NCBI RefSeq assembly: GCF_025947285.1
Contig: NZ_CP110008.1
Location: forward strand, 2,185,001 to 2,249,000
DNA length: 64,000 nt
Source of the DNA: Flavobacterium sp. N2820
GTDB lineage: Bacteria > Bacteroidota > Bacteroidia > Flavobacteriales > Flavobacteriaceae
Reading direction: 5' to 3'
Part shown: positions 55,626 through 64,000 of the stretch, one piece after another
How the letters are laid out: each line of letters starts with the position of its first letter
Position numbering within the stretch: position 1 is the stretch's first letter
Notes under the pieces: model-generated
Seen by the model: only the letters and a program-made list of their open reading frames with translations
Told to the model about the DNA's origin: nothing
The model's database searches: none
Program-made: the position numbers and the translations under genes

Positions 55626-56339
55626 TTAGGAAAAAACTTCTTTTAAAACTTCTAACGATTTTGGTTTTTTGAAGCCATCAAGATGTAATGTGTAAAAATC
55701 TAGGAGGATTTTTAATAATATTTGGCGTTCAATTCCAGCAAATACTTTTTGGTCGGCATCAAATTTTAATTCTAATAGTTTTTTAAACAAATGCGTTTCG
55801 TGTTCGGTTAAGGAATTTACACTTTGAAATGGTGTAAAATATCCTTCTTTAGTATCAAAAAAAGGAAAATCAATTTCCGTTACATCTGGATAAAAACCTA
55901 GGTATTTTGTTACTTCCATCATTAAAATTAGATGAAAGTTTGTCATTTCATCGTGCGTGTCTAACCAAAGTAAAGCCGTCTCTAAAAAAGAAAATAAGTT
56001 TTGATTTTTTTCTTCTTCTTTGATCGCGTGATGCAAAATTTCGGAGAGAAAAATTACAATCGTGCTTTTAACAATGTCTGTATTTATGGAATAATAGCTG
56101 TGTGCTAATCGAATTTCTTTAAAATGTTCGAGTGTGCCTTTATTTTTGTGATTGGCTTCGATTTCAATAATAGTTAATGGCTGAAAATAAGCGATTTTTT
56201 GATTCGCTTTTTTGTTAGAATAGGCACTTTGCACAAAATAACTTTTTAAACCATCTGATTCCGTAAAACACTTTACTATCAAGCTTTTTTCTTGAAACTT
56301 TAGGGAAGAAAGAACGATGGCTTTGGTTTTTACTAACAT
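55626..56339 (-). CDS. recO: DNA repair protein RecO
   Basis: 237 residues. N-terminal OB fold MLVKTKAIVLSSLKFQEKSLIVKCFTESDG with the YFVQSAYSNKK start typical of Bacteroidota RecO, then the helical DNA/RecR-binding part. It loads RecA at gaps with RecF/RecR. Zinc-finger cysteines are not present. Transcribed in the same direction as porZ, 43 bases downstream. Confidence 0.9.
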   Translation of the reverse strand: MLVKTKAIVLSSLKFQEKSLIVKCFTESDGLKSYFVQSAYSNKKANQKIAYFQPLTIIEIEANHKNKGTLEHFKEIRLAHSYYSINTDIVKSTIVIFLSEILHHAIKEEEKNQNLFSFLETALLWLDTHDEMTNFHLILMMEVTKYLGFYPDVTEIDFPFFDTKEGYFTPFQSVNSLTEHETHLFKKLLELKFDADQKVFAGIERQILLKILLDFYTLHLDGFKKPKSLEVLKEVFS

Positions 56340-56382
56340 TTTAATGCTGAATGGTAATTGTGTTGAAATTCACAATTCACAC

Positions 56383-58674
56383 TTATCTAATAATCATTAT
56401 TTTTTTTACAGTAGAATCTAATCCATCTTCAGACACAACAAAAACCATATAAACTCCAGAGGCAACTTTGTGTTTTCCAAAAGCTTTAGTATCCCATTCG
56501 ATAGTTCCTCCAGATGAAGTGGTTTCATAAACTAAATTTCCTTCTATATCGGTAATTTTTACATTGGCTTTATCAGTTAATCCGCTAATTTTAACGGTTC
56601 CTAAAAATTCTGGTCGTACTGGATTTGGATACACAAAAACATCACCTAAACTATCGCTAGGTTTGGTCGAAGTTCCTAAAAACGAAACCATTCCTTTATC
56701 TGTAGCAAAAAAAACTTCGCCTGTAACACCATCAATTTCTATGTCATTAATATTGTCACTAGGTAAAGGAGAATTGTTTTTGGTAAACTGAAAAACTGTT
56801 TGTTGCCCATTTGCTGAAACTAAAAACACACCACCATCAGCTATGGACACCCATTTTCTATTGGCACCATCAACAGCTATATCTAAAATAGTTTGTTGAA
56901 AAAATAATTCTTGAGCTAAATCACCTTCTTGAATAATAATTGAATTGGAGGTCAATTCTGTTTCAGAAATAAAACGATCTACACTTGAAATAACTCTTAA
57001 TCCTGAAAAAGTACCTATCCAAAGTTGATTTCTGTTATCAATTGCTACACATCTTACATCATTACTAGGTAAGTTTCCAACTGTTGAATTTAAAACTATG
57101 AATTTATTGTTATATTCTTCATTAAAAGCAATCAAACCGTCGTTGATAGACGGAACCCATTTTGTTTTGTTCTTATCAATAGCCATAGGACCGTATCTTC
57201 CGGTAGCTACAGTTGGAGCAACACCTGCTAAACTATAAGATTGCCATTGACCATTTGTTCTTAAAACTTTAATTGCCTTTTCTACAAAAGCATTTGTTAC
57301 CCACAAATTACCGTCTTTATCAAAAGCCGGACTATTTATCCTAACATCAATGTATGATGGATTGGGTGGAGAAAGCACTAATGATTCTAACCCATTTGGC
57401 CCTGTATTTGCTTGATTGAAAAGTTCAATATTTTCGCCTTCAATTTTTAATAATCCTGAAAAATAAGAGGTTGCATATACTTGGTTTTGATTGTTTGGAT
57501 TTATTACCAAGTCAGAAATTGATTTTGCTTGAAACAAATCATCATAAGGAATTATTTCCCAACCATTGTTGTCAGAATATTTACTTATACCAAATTCATC
57601 CAAAGCGTAAGGGTTGTATTGTAAGCTATAGTCTCCATAAACTGCCCATAAAAAATTTGTGGCTTTTTTTACTCTAAAAATATAATTTCGAATAGGTCCG
57701 TTTGGTGATAAATTTTCAAATGTTGTTGGGTTTGATAGTAGTGTTGAAAACAAACCATTTTTTTCTGTGCCCAAGAAAATAAAATTATCCACAACTGTTG
57801 CTGCTGTAAAATTCACAGAATAATCTGGGATATTGGTAATATGTGCTAATTGAGAAAATGTTTGACTCAACACATAAACATGATTTTGAGTAGTAACAAT
57901 TACCTCAGTTCCGTTAGTTTTTAATTTTAATCCCGGCTGAATGTGATTTAAAATTTCTTGAAATGCTGTTCCGTTGTAACGATAAGTTCGTGCATTATTA
58001 TTCATTGCAACCAATTGATTATCAATTGTAATTATTCCAGACCAAAAACCAGTATCAAAACTTTGCCATTGACTAAAATCAAACAAATTAGGATTGGTTA
58101 AATTCCCTTTTCTTATTCCAAAATCTCTTGTTACTGCATAAATTTCATCCCCCAAAACAGTAGTTTGTAGCACTTGCGTTTCTTCGCCAGAGGTTCCAAT
58201 AAAATAGGTTATTATGAATTCAGAAGTTGCTAAATCTAAGACAGAAATTCCGTAATCAGTAGCAATATACAATCTACCATTATGCTCATAAAAATCGTTT
58301 ATTTTCTTTTTATTTGGAGGAACGGGAACATCTTCAATAACATCAACTTTTGTTGTGACCGAACCATCTCCATTGATTATTAAAAGCAATCCGTTTGAAT
58401 TTCCCGCAATTGTTTTATTGAAAGCATCTGAATGATGTATTGTAGTTATCGATTCTGGCTTAAAACCTGTTACTGAATTGTATATAGTTAAATCTGATGA
58501 AGCTATTATTTTTGAAAAAATACCATTTTGAGTAGCTGCAAATACTTTTCCAGAAGCACTCTCTACATCGACGATTTCGTTGTAAGAAAAATAGCCTTTC
58601 CACATTTGATTATTTTGCTGTGCAAATAACAATTGGGTTAAAAAGAAAATAGCAATATAAAACGATTTTTTCAT
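56383..58674 (-). CDS. porZ: PorZ-like type IX secretion beta-propeller protein
   Basis: 763 residues. Signal peptide MKKSFYIAIFFLTQLLFAQ, then WKGYFSYNEIVDVESASGKVFAATQNGIF, the start typical of PorZ. Two seven-bladed propellers of two-component-regulator type follow (NGRLYIATDYGISVLDL, NQLWIGTFSGLRVIS, RKWVSIADGGVFLVS), and the C terminus is a type A sorting-domain-like fold (VYPNPVRPEFLGTVKISGLT...YMVFVVSEDGLDS...KIMIIR). In Porphyromonas PorZ delivers A-LPS to secreted cargo; the same is expected here. Next to recO, a common order in this phylum. Confidence 0.88.
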   Translation of the reverse strand: MKKSFYIAIFFLTQLLFAQQNNQMWKGYFSYNEIVDVESASGKVFAATQNGIFSKIIASSDLTIYNSVTGFKPESITTIHHSDAFNKTIAGNSNGLLLIINGDGSVTTKVDVIEDVPVPPNKKKINDFYEHNGRLYIATDYGISVLDLATSEFIITYFIGTSGEETQVLQTTVLGDEIYAVTRDFGIRKGNLTNPNLFDFSQWQSFDTGFWSGIITIDNQLVAMNNNARTYRYNGTAFQEILNHIQPGLKLKTNGTEVIVTTQNHVYVLSQTFSQLAHITNIPDYSVNFTAATVVDNFIFLGTEKNGLFSTLLSNPTTFENLSPNGPIRNYIFRVKKATNFLWAVYGDYSLQYNPYALDEFGISKYSDNNGWEIIPYDDLFQAKSISDLVINPNNQNQVYATSYFSGLLKIEGENIELFNQANTGPNGLESLVLSPPNPSYIDVRINSPAFDKDGNLWVTNAFVEKAIKVLRTNGQWQSYSLAGVAPTVATGRYGPMAIDKNKTKWVPSINDGLIAFNEEYNNKFIVLNSTVGNLPSNDVRCVAIDNRNQLWIGTFSGLRVISSVDRFISETELTSNSIIIQEGDLAQELFFQQTILDIAVDGANRKWVSIADGGVFLVSANGQQTVFQFTKNNSPLPSDNINDIEIDGVTGEVFFATDKGMVSFLGTSTKPSDSLGDVFVYPNPVRPEFLGTVKISGLTDKANVKITDIEGNLVYETTSSGGTIEWDTKAFGKHKVASGVYMVFVVSEDGLDSTVKKIMIIR

Positions 58675-58740
58675 TTGAAATATTTAATACAAATATAGTA
58701 TAAACGCATTAATTTTACTTTTGATATGTTGAGAAACAAA

Positions 58741-58772
58741 AAAAGCTCTTTCAAATTAATGAAAGAGCTTTT
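58741..58772 (-). terminator. Terminator of gdhA
   Basis: 13-bp perfect stem AAAAGCTCTTTCA / TGAAAGAGCTTTT with a 6-base loop, 18 bases after the gdhA stop; A/T ends on both sides would also serve the opposite strand. Confidence 0.9.
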
Positions 58773-58789
58773 AAATTATATTTAAATTA

Positions 58790-60133
58790 TTAAACTACGC
58801 CTTGTGCCAACATAGCATCGGCTACTTTTACGAAACCAGCAATATTTGCTCCTTTAACATAGTTTACATAACCATCTGCGTCTGTTCCATATTTTTTACA
58901 TTGGCTGTGAATTCCAACCATAATATCTTTTAAACGCATATCCACTTCTTCACTTGTCCAATTTAAACGAATTGAATTTTGTGTCATTTCTAATCCAGAA
59001 GCTGCTACTCCACCAGCATTTGCTGCTTTTCCTGGAGCAAATAATACTTTTGCATCTAAAAATTGTTTAATAGCATCCAGTGTACAAGGCATATTAGCTG
59101 CTTCAGTAACACACATTACTCCATTTGCAATTAACTTTTTAGCATCTTCTTCATGTAACTCATTTTGTGTTGCACATGGAATGGCAATATCTACTTTAGC
59201 TTCCCAAGGACTTTTTCCTCTATGAAAAACAGCCGTAGGATATTTTTCAACATAAGCTTCAGCTCTGTTGTCTCCACTTGCTCTCATGTCTAACATGAAA
59301 TCGATTTTATCGCCTGAAATTCCGTCTGCATCATAAATATATCCATCAGGACCAGAAATTGTAACTAATTTTCCTCCTAATTCGTTAACTTTTAAAGCAA
59401 CTCCCCAAGCAACGTTACCGAAACCAGAAATAGCAACTGTTTTACCAGCGATTTTTTCTCCTTTAGTTTTCAACATTTGCTCTGTAAAATATACTACTCC
59501 ATAACCTGTAGCTTCAGGACGAATTAGCGAACCTCCATAAGCCAAACCTTTACCAGTTAAAACTCCTGTAAATTCGTTTCTAATTCTTTTATATTGACCA
59601 AACATGTAACCAATTTCTCTTGCTCCTACACCAATATCTCCAGCAGGCACATCTAAATCTGGACCAATATGACGACATAATTCTGTCATAAATGATTGAC
59701 AAAAACGCATTACCTCGCCGTCAGATTTTCCTTGCGGATCAAAATCAGACCCTCCTTTTCCACCACCCATTGGTAGTGTTGTTAAACTATTTTTGAAAAC
59801 TTGTTCAAAAGCTAAAAACTTTAAAACAGATAAGTTTACAGTGTTATGAAAACGAATTCCTCCTTTGTATGGACCAATAGCAGAGTTCATTTGAATACGA
59901 AAACCTCTATTAACTTGAATTTCTCCTTTATCATCTACCCAAGGCACTCTAAAAATAACAGCTCTTTCTGGTTCTGCAATTCTTAACAATAAATTTTTTC
60001 CATCATATTTTTTATTGTCAGCTATGAAAGGGATAACTGTTTCTGCAAATTCTTTTACAGCTTGTAAAAACTCTGGTTCGTTTGGATTTTTGGCCGCTAC
60101 TTGCGCCATAAAATCATTAATTTTTTGTTCCAT
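58790..60133 (-). CDS. gdhA: NADP-specific glutamate dehydrogenase
   Basis: 447 residues, standard hexameric type (E. coli GdhA 447). Converts 2-oxoglutarate and ammonia to glutamate. Motifs: KGGIRFHNTVNLSVLKFLAFEQ (near 90-112), PMGGGKGGSDFDPQGKS with the active lysine near 125, ISGFGNVAWGVALKVNELGG nucleotide loop near 237 and the C-terminal QNSIRLNWTSEEVDMRL. Upstream a TATATTTG -7 box lies at 60212-60219 (minus strand). The NADP preference is inferred from the family. Confidence 0.95.
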   Translation of the reverse strand: MEQKINDFMAQVAAKNPNEPEFLQAVKEFAETVIPFIADNKKYDGKNLLLRIAEPERAVIFRVPWVDDKGEIQVNRGFRIQMNSAIGPYKGGIRFHNTVNLSVLKFLAFEQVFKNSLTTLPMGGGKGGSDFDPQGKSDGEVMRFCQSFMTELCRHIGPDLDVPAGDIGVGAREIGYMFGQYKRIRNEFTGVLTGKGLAYGGSLIRPEATGYGVVYFTEQMLKTKGEKIAGKTVAISGFGNVAWGVALKVNELGGKLVTISGPDGYIYDADGISGDKIDFMLDMRASGDNRAEAYVEKYPTAVFHRGKSPWEAKVDIAIPCATQNELHEEDAKKLIANGVMCVTEAANMPCTLDAIKQFLDAKVLFAPGKAANAGGVAASGLEMTQNSIRLNWTSEEVDMRLKDIMVGIHSQCKKYGTDADGYVNYVKGANIAGFVKVADAMLAQGVV

Positions 60134-60332
60134 CTTGTGTTGAAATCAATTTTAAAAAATTAATTTTATTCTTTAGTTTTAGTTTTAATGCAAACGTTTT
60201 CGTTCACGTTACAAATATACATTTTAAATATTACTTGTTATATTTTTAATAAAACTTTATAATGAGTGTGAAAAATAAATTTTTTAAAGCAATAATTGAC
60301 AATTATTTAAAGAAGAAAAAATAGTTTTTTTT

Positions 60333-60361
60333 TTGAAGTGAACTTAGTTTTTATATATTTG
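60333..60361 (+). promoter_or_regulatory. Promoter of the outer-membrane family gene
   Basis: TTG (60333-60335), 18-base spacer, TATATTTG (60354-60361). It overlaps the GTG that would start a longer frame (60338), supporting ATG 60386 as the true start. Confidence 0.75.
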
Positions 60362-60385
60362 TCAGATAATGGAAAAAATTTAGCA

Positions 60386-61162
60386 ATGACTAAAAAAATT
60401 AAATCCCTACTAATTTTGCTTTTAGGAGCTAATTTCACTATGACTGCCCAGTTTGGTTTCTCGCATGAAGTTGGTGCATTTGTTGGAGGTGTTGCAATGC
60501 AATCTGATTTTGGAGTAAGACATGATTTTGAAACTAACGCAGGAAACACTGGATTTGCAGTTGGTTTAGTACACTATATGAATTTTGCCTACAGAGCAGA
60601 ATGTAATTGTTACACCCCCGAAACTTATTTTAATGACCATTTTAAAGTTCGCTCAGAACTTTCTTATAATAGCACTCAGTTACAGCATTTTGGAAAATGG
60701 GTTGATAAAAATTCTATCACAGGAAATCAATTGAAAGCGATGAGAGGTGAAGCAAAAGTAACCGATATCGGTATGCAATTGGAATACTATCCATTGAGTA
60801 TTCGTGAATTTACTGCTTCTAATGGCAAATGGGCTCCTTTTATTGGCTTAGGTGCACATTATACTTTCTTTCAAAATGGAACATATTCAGAATTAGGTCC
60901 AATGGATACTCCTATTTCAACTCCCGTTAAATATTATGGTGCTTGGTCTGATGAAGGTGGTAGTGCTTGGTCTGTAGTATCTAGTGTTGGTACTCGCTAT
61001 AAATTAACTGAATTGTCCGACTTATTTGTTGAATTAAGATGGCAATATTATTTTTCTGACTGGGTTGATGGTTTAAATCCTGATCCAGAAGTTTATACAG
61101 AAAATAAAGCAAATGATTGGAACGCTTGGTTGCATTTTGGCTACATATATTATTTAGATTAA
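60386..61162 (+). CDS. Exported beta-rich protein, THC0290_0291-type family
   Basis: 258 residues from ATG 60386. Signal peptide MTKKIKSLLILLLGANFTMTAQ, then a probable eight-to-ten-stranded barrel typical of outer-membrane proteins (EVGAFVGGVAMQSDFGVR, VRSELSYNSTQLQHFG, DIGMQLEYYPLSIREFT, WAPFIGLGAHYTFF, FVELRWQYYFSDWVDGLNP, AWLHFGYIYYLD). The DxNxD-like segment DWVDGLNPDP near 232 is characteristic of this Flavobacteriaceae family. Function unknown. Monocistronic, with own promoter and terminator. Confidence 0.75.
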   Translation: MTKKIKSLLILLLGANFTMTAQFGFSHEVGAFVGGVAMQSDFGVRHDFETNAGNTGFAVGLVHYMNFAYRAECNCYTPETYFNDHFKVRSELSYNSTQLQHFGKWVDKNSITGNQLKAMRGEAKVTDIGMQLEYYPLSIREFTASNGKWAPFIGLGAHYTFFQNGTYSELGPMDTPISTPVKYYGAWSDEGGSAWSVVSSVGTRYKLTELSDLFVELRWQYYFSDWVDGLNPDPEVYTENKANDWNAWLHFGYIYYLD

Positions 61163-61180
61163 CACCTATTTTACAACATA

Positions 61181-61214
61181 AAAAAATCCCGAATCGTATG
61201 ATTCGGGATTTTTT
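61181..61214. terminator. Bidirectional terminator between the outer-membrane gene and metB
   Basis: 14-bp stem (arms 61181-61194 and 61201-61214; core tcccgaat / attcggga) with T6 on both strands; it serves the convergent genes ending at 61162 (+) and 61228 (-). Confidence 0.92.
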
Positions 61215-61227
61215 GTTTTTGTTATTA

Positions 61228-62373
61228 CTATAATTTAAAGGCTTGTTCTAAATCAGCCAATAAATCTTCAATATCTTCAATTCCAACACTCAAACGCACC
61301 AAATCATCTGAAATGCCCACTTCTTTTCTTTTGTCTTCTGGAATAGAAGCGTGTGTCATTAATGCAGGATGATTGGCTAATGATTCAACTCCTCCTAATG
61401 ATTCTGCTAATGTAAATACTTTTAAATTTTCTAAAAATTTAATGGCGTCTTCTTTTTTACCTGATTTAAAAGTAAACGTTACCATTCCACCAAAACCGCT
61501 CATTTGTTTTTTTGCAATTTCATGAAACGGATGCGAAGTTAATCCAGGATAATATACTCTTTCTACTAATGAATGATTATCTAAATATGCTGCTACTTTT
61601 TCACCATTTTCACAATGACGTTGTACACGCAAATGCAATGTTTTTATTCCTCTTAGAACCAAGAAAGAATCCATTGGCCCTAATGTTGCACCCGTTGCAA
61701 ATTGTTTGAAATGTAATTCTTCGCCTAATGCTTTGTCTTTGATAATTAAAGCACCCGCAATAACATCTGAATGTCCTCCTAAATATTTTGTAGCTGAATG
61801 CATTACAATATCAGCACCTAAATCTAATGGTTTTTGCAAATAAGGTGTTGCGAAAGTATTATCAACTGCAAACAAAATGCTATGCTTTTTAGCAATTTGT
61901 GCAATAGCAGCAATATCCGCTAATTTCATTAATGGATTAGTTGGTGTTTCTACCCAAACCAATTTTGTATTTTCATTGATTAACGATTGGAATTTTTCCA
62001 AATCATTCATATCTACAAAATGAAATTTGATACCACTATCTTTGTATAGTCTTGTAAACAATCTATATGTTCCTCCATATAAATCGTCCATTGCTATGAT
62101 TTCGTCACCCGCTTTGAACAGTCGCAACAAACAGTCTGTTGCTGCTAATCCGGAAGAAAAAGCCAAACCTCTTGCTCCGTTTTCAATGCTTGCTAAAGCC
62201 TCTTCTAAAGCAGTTCTTGTTGGGTTTGCTGCTCTACTGTATTCATAATCCCCAATTGGTTTTCCAGGACTACTTTGCACATAAGTCGAAGTTTGAAACA
62301 CTGGTGGCATTACTGCTCCGGTTACTTTTTCATGATGTTGCCCACCATGTATGGTTTTAGTATTGAATTTCAT
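61228..62373 (-). CDS. metB: Trans-sulfuration PLP enzyme (cystathionine gamma-synthase/lyase type)
   Basis: 381 residues. Cys/Met metabolism family with PLP lysine in HSATKYLGGHSDVIAGAL (near 196), YEYSRAANPTRTALEEAL near 45, SSGLAATDCLLRL near 75 and the substrate-binding SLGGVESLANHPALMTHAS near 325. The ESLGGVESL pattern fits both gamma-synthase and gamma-lyase; the true activity needs testing, so the symbol is tentative. A TACCTTTG -7 box is at 62392-62399 (minus strand). Convergent with the outer-membrane gene. Confidence 0.9.
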   Translation of the reverse strand: MKFNTKTIHGGQHHEKVTGAVMPPVFQTSTYVQSSPGKPIGDYEYSRAANPTRTALEEALASIENGARGLAFSSGLAATDCLLRLFKAGDEIIAMDDLYGGTYRLFTRLYKDSGIKFHFVDMNDLEKFQSLINENTKLVWVETPTNPLMKLADIAAIAQIAKKHSILFAVDNTFATPYLQKPLDLGADIVMHSATKYLGGHSDVIAGALIIKDKALGEELHFKQFATGATLGPMDSFLVLRGIKTLHLRVQRHCENGEKVAAYLDNHSLVERVYYPGLTSHPFHEIAKKQMSGFGGMVTFTFKSGKKEDAIKFLENLKVFTLAESLGGVESLANHPALMTHASIPEDKRKEVGISDDLVRLSVGIEDIEDLLADLEQAFKL

Positions 62374-62501
62374 TTTCTTAAATTTAAGTTACAAAGGTAT
62401 TAAGTTTAAACGATTTTATTTAATTTGCGAAGAAGTTTAGCAAGACTTTAATAATTTACTAGGCAAAAAATTGAAGTTTTTACATTTTACCATAACTATT
62501 C

Positions 62502-63206
62502 ATGAAAAAAATATTAGTTGTTGAAGATGAGGCGCATGTTGTTTCATTTATTAAAAAAGGATTAACAGAAGAAGGTTACGAAGTAAGTGTTGCTTTTGAT
62601 GGTAAAACTGGACTTCAGCTTGCGCTTACCAATGTTTTTGATTTTATCATTTTGGACATTATGCTGCCCGAAATGAATGGACTTGAAGTATGTAAAAACA
62701 TCAGAAAAGAAAATAAAAAAGTGCCCATTTTATTTTTAACCGCATTAGGAACTTCAGAAAATATTGTACTTGGTTTAGAAAGCGGTGCAGACGACTATTT
62801 AGTAAAACCTTTTAAATTTATTGAATTAGTAGCTAGAATAAAATCTTTATTGCGAAGAACAGCAGACAAAAATCCACAAAATAAAGAGCAAAACATCCAA
62901 CAAGAATACATTTACTCCTTTAGTGATATTGTATTAAACGATTACACAAAAAAAGTCACTAAAAATATGGATGAAATTTCGTTAACAACAACCGAATACA
63001 AGTTGCTTTTTTACTTTTTACAAAATAAAAACAGAGTGCTTTCTAGAACCAACATTTTAGAAGCCGTTTGGGGAGTTGATTTTGATTTAGGCACCAATGT
63101 GGTAGATGTGTACGTAAATTATTTAAGAAAAAAAATAGATACTAATGTCAACGAAAAAGTAATCCATACTGTAATTGGAATGGGATATGTTTTAAAAGAA
63201 AACTAA
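62502..63206 (+). CDS. OmpR/PhoB-family response regulator
   Basis: 234 residues. Receiver domain with acidic pocket E8-D9-E10, phosphoacceptor D52 (FIILDIMLPEMNG), switch T80 (PILFLTALG) and K102 (ADDYLVKPF). C-terminal winged-helix DNA-binding domain (about 130-232; LTTTEYKLLFYFLQNKNRVLSR, VYVNYLRKKIDTN, IHTVIGMGYVLKEN). The histidine kinase ATG follows immediately after its stop, so the two form a two-component operon. Target genes are unknown. Confidence 0.95.
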   Translation: MKKILVVEDEAHVVSFIKKGLTEEGYEVSVAFDGKTGLQLALTNVFDFIILDIMLPEMNGLEVCKNIRKENKKVPILFLTALGTSENIVLGLESGADDYLVKPFKFIELVARIKSLLRRTADKNPQNKEQNIQQEYIYSFSDIVLNDYTKKVTKNMDEISLTTTEYKLLFYFLQNKNRVLSRTNILEAVWGVDFDLGTNVVDVYVNYLRKKIDTNVNEKVIHTVIGMGYVLKEN

Positions 63207-64000
63207 ATGATTATAGCCAATTTAAAAAAACAATCGAGAACCGTTTTATTGCTATTAATTCCTTTTTTAATAGTTATCTTTTTGTTTAGTATTTTTATTT
63301 ATTTCTCGGTTTCAAATTATTCCGAAAAGAATTTTTTTAAATTATTGGAAGCCCGAGCCTATAAAGTGGCAAAAGAACGTTTGGACGAAAAAATTACAAA
63401 ATCAGATCCAAATTCGCCGGAAAAATTACCTCATGAAAAAGACTTTTTTATTCCCATAGATAATTCGTTAAATTTAACTGAACAAGTACAAAAAATTGGA
63501 ATTCCCGCTTCGTTTTTTGAATCGGTAATTAATAATCGTAGTGCAGAATTTGTCTCAGAAAAATATTTATACAAAGGAATTCGATACCAATCTATTTCTG
63601 GAGATTATATTGTAATTACTGCTGCTGAAAATTACTTCGAAATCAATCAAGCCGATAATTTAATCCGAACTTTATTATTTGCTATTTTGGCTTCTATTAT
63701 TTTAATCCTTTATATCGCATTATACTTTTCTAAAAATATTTTTAAACCCATTTCTGAAATTACAGAACAAGTAAAAGAAATTAGTTCCGAAAATTTACAC
63801 CTTAGATTAAATGATAGCAATAGAAGTGATGAATTAAATGAATTAGCAAGAACTTTTAACAACATGCTCGACCGAATTGAAACTTCCTTTGAAACACAAA
63901 ACAACTTTATTAGCAACGCTTCGCACGAATTAAGAACGCCTTTAACTGCCATTATTGGCGAAGCTGATGTTGTTTTAACCAAACCAAGAGCGAATGAAGA
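63207..64000 (+). CDS. Sensor histidine kinase (partial, 3' end beyond the right edge)
   Basis: Starts at ATG 63207, directly after the response-regulator stop (TAA at 63204-63206), and is open to the window edge (264 full codons). N-terminal membrane segment (residues about 13-35, VLLLLIPFLIVIFLFSIFIYF-like), periplasmic sensor region, a second membrane segment (near 153-172), a HAMP linker (FKPISEITEQVKEISSENL) and the HisKA dimerisation box with the phosphoacceptor His in FISNASHELRTPLTAIIGE. The ATP-binding domain lies outside the window. Probable stimulus unknown. Confidence 0.95.
   Translation, partial: MIIANLKKQSRTVLLLLIPFLIVIFLFSIFIYFSVSNYSEKNFFKLLEARAYKVAKERLDEKITKSDPNSPEKLPHEKDFFIPIDNSLNLTEQVQKIGIPASFFESVINNRSAEFVSEKYLYKGIRYQSISGDYIVITAAENYFEINQADNLIRTLLFAILASIILILYIALYFSKNIFKPISEITEQVKEISSENLHLRLNDSNRSDELNELARTFNNMLDRIETSFETQNNFISNASHELRTPLTAIIGEADVVLTKPRANE

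Noticed and set aside
60338..60385. GTG start for the outer-membrane family gene
   Set aside because: It overlaps a consensus promoter, and the signal peptide begins at ATG 60386.
1..64000. tRNA or rRNA genes
   Set aside because: Reading the intergenic spacers by eye, I found no tRNA-like cloverleaf, T-loop GTTCGA/AATC pattern or rRNA sequence; most spacers are short.

Overview
The window is an AT-rich chromosomal segment from a member of the Bacteroidota, almost certainly a Flavobacteriaceae species close to Flavobacterium. Supporting signs are the TTG-N17-20-TAnnTTTG promoters instead of E. coli-type -35/-10 boxes, general absence of Shine-Dalgarno sites, a PorZ-like type IX secretion protein, a TSP3-repeat OmpA, a carboxypeptidase-regulatory TonB receptor, the five-haem-free Bacteroidota-type SdhC, an IPExxxVDY family gene beside pyk, and 6S-like A+T-rich spacers. 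I see no rRNA, tRNA, insertion sequence, prophage or CRISPR array. Most of the window is core genome.

Layout. 1-5.4 kb: the start of an sdhC gene running off the left edge, a lipoprotein, and a two-gene unit (BNR-propeller protein plus ChaN-like protein). 5.5-8.5 kb: PepP, a small membrane protein, a DUF1398 protein and an alpha/beta hydrolase. 8.7-17.4 kb: an AddB-like/AddA-like double-strand-break repair pair, split by ompA and kbl. 17.5-18.6 kb: sodA followed by a 450-base spacer holding two tandem copies of what looks like a small RNA gene. 18.6-22.7 kb: purine genes (purF-like, PfkB kinase, rnhA, purN) on the minus strand, back to back with acpP-fabF-rnc-IPExxxVDY-pyk on the plus strand (22.9-27.3 kb). 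27.5-33.5 kb: a PAS protein, a HEPN-like accessory gene, dinB with a large membrane protein, a CYTH protein, an RlpA-like protein and a small membrane protein. 33.6-46.2 kb: a TonB receptor; an operon DUF3108-tryptophan dioxygenase-M23 peptidase-pgi; a candidate small RNA; hmgA-hpd for tyrosine breakdown; a patatin/beta-barrel protein joined to uvrC. 48.2-51 kb: an aspartoacylase-like protein, a PLP decarboxylase and 5-formyl-THF cyclo-ligase. 51-58.7 kb: ileS-dksA-like-lspA, then porZ-recO. 58.8-64 kb: gdhA, an outer-membrane family protein, metB-type enzyme, and a response regulator with a histidine kinase cut by the right edge.

How genes work together: tryptophan 2,3-dioxygenase, HPPD and homogentisate dioxygenase point to aromatic amino-acid catabolism; purN and the purF-like gene belong to purine synthesis; acpP and fabF to fatty-acid synthesis; addA, addB, uvrC, recO, dinB and rnhA to DNA repair and maintenance; PorZ, OmpA, TonB receptor, patatin-barrel, LspA and RlpA to the envelope.

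The most interesting non-coding signals are the tandem small-RNA-like duplication at 18.2-18.6 kb, a separate small-RNA candidate at 41.2-41.3 kb carrying a perfect anti-Shine-Dalgarno complement, and several palindromic intergenic elements of a kind that is probably dispersed through the genome. No clearly new multi-gene system was found.
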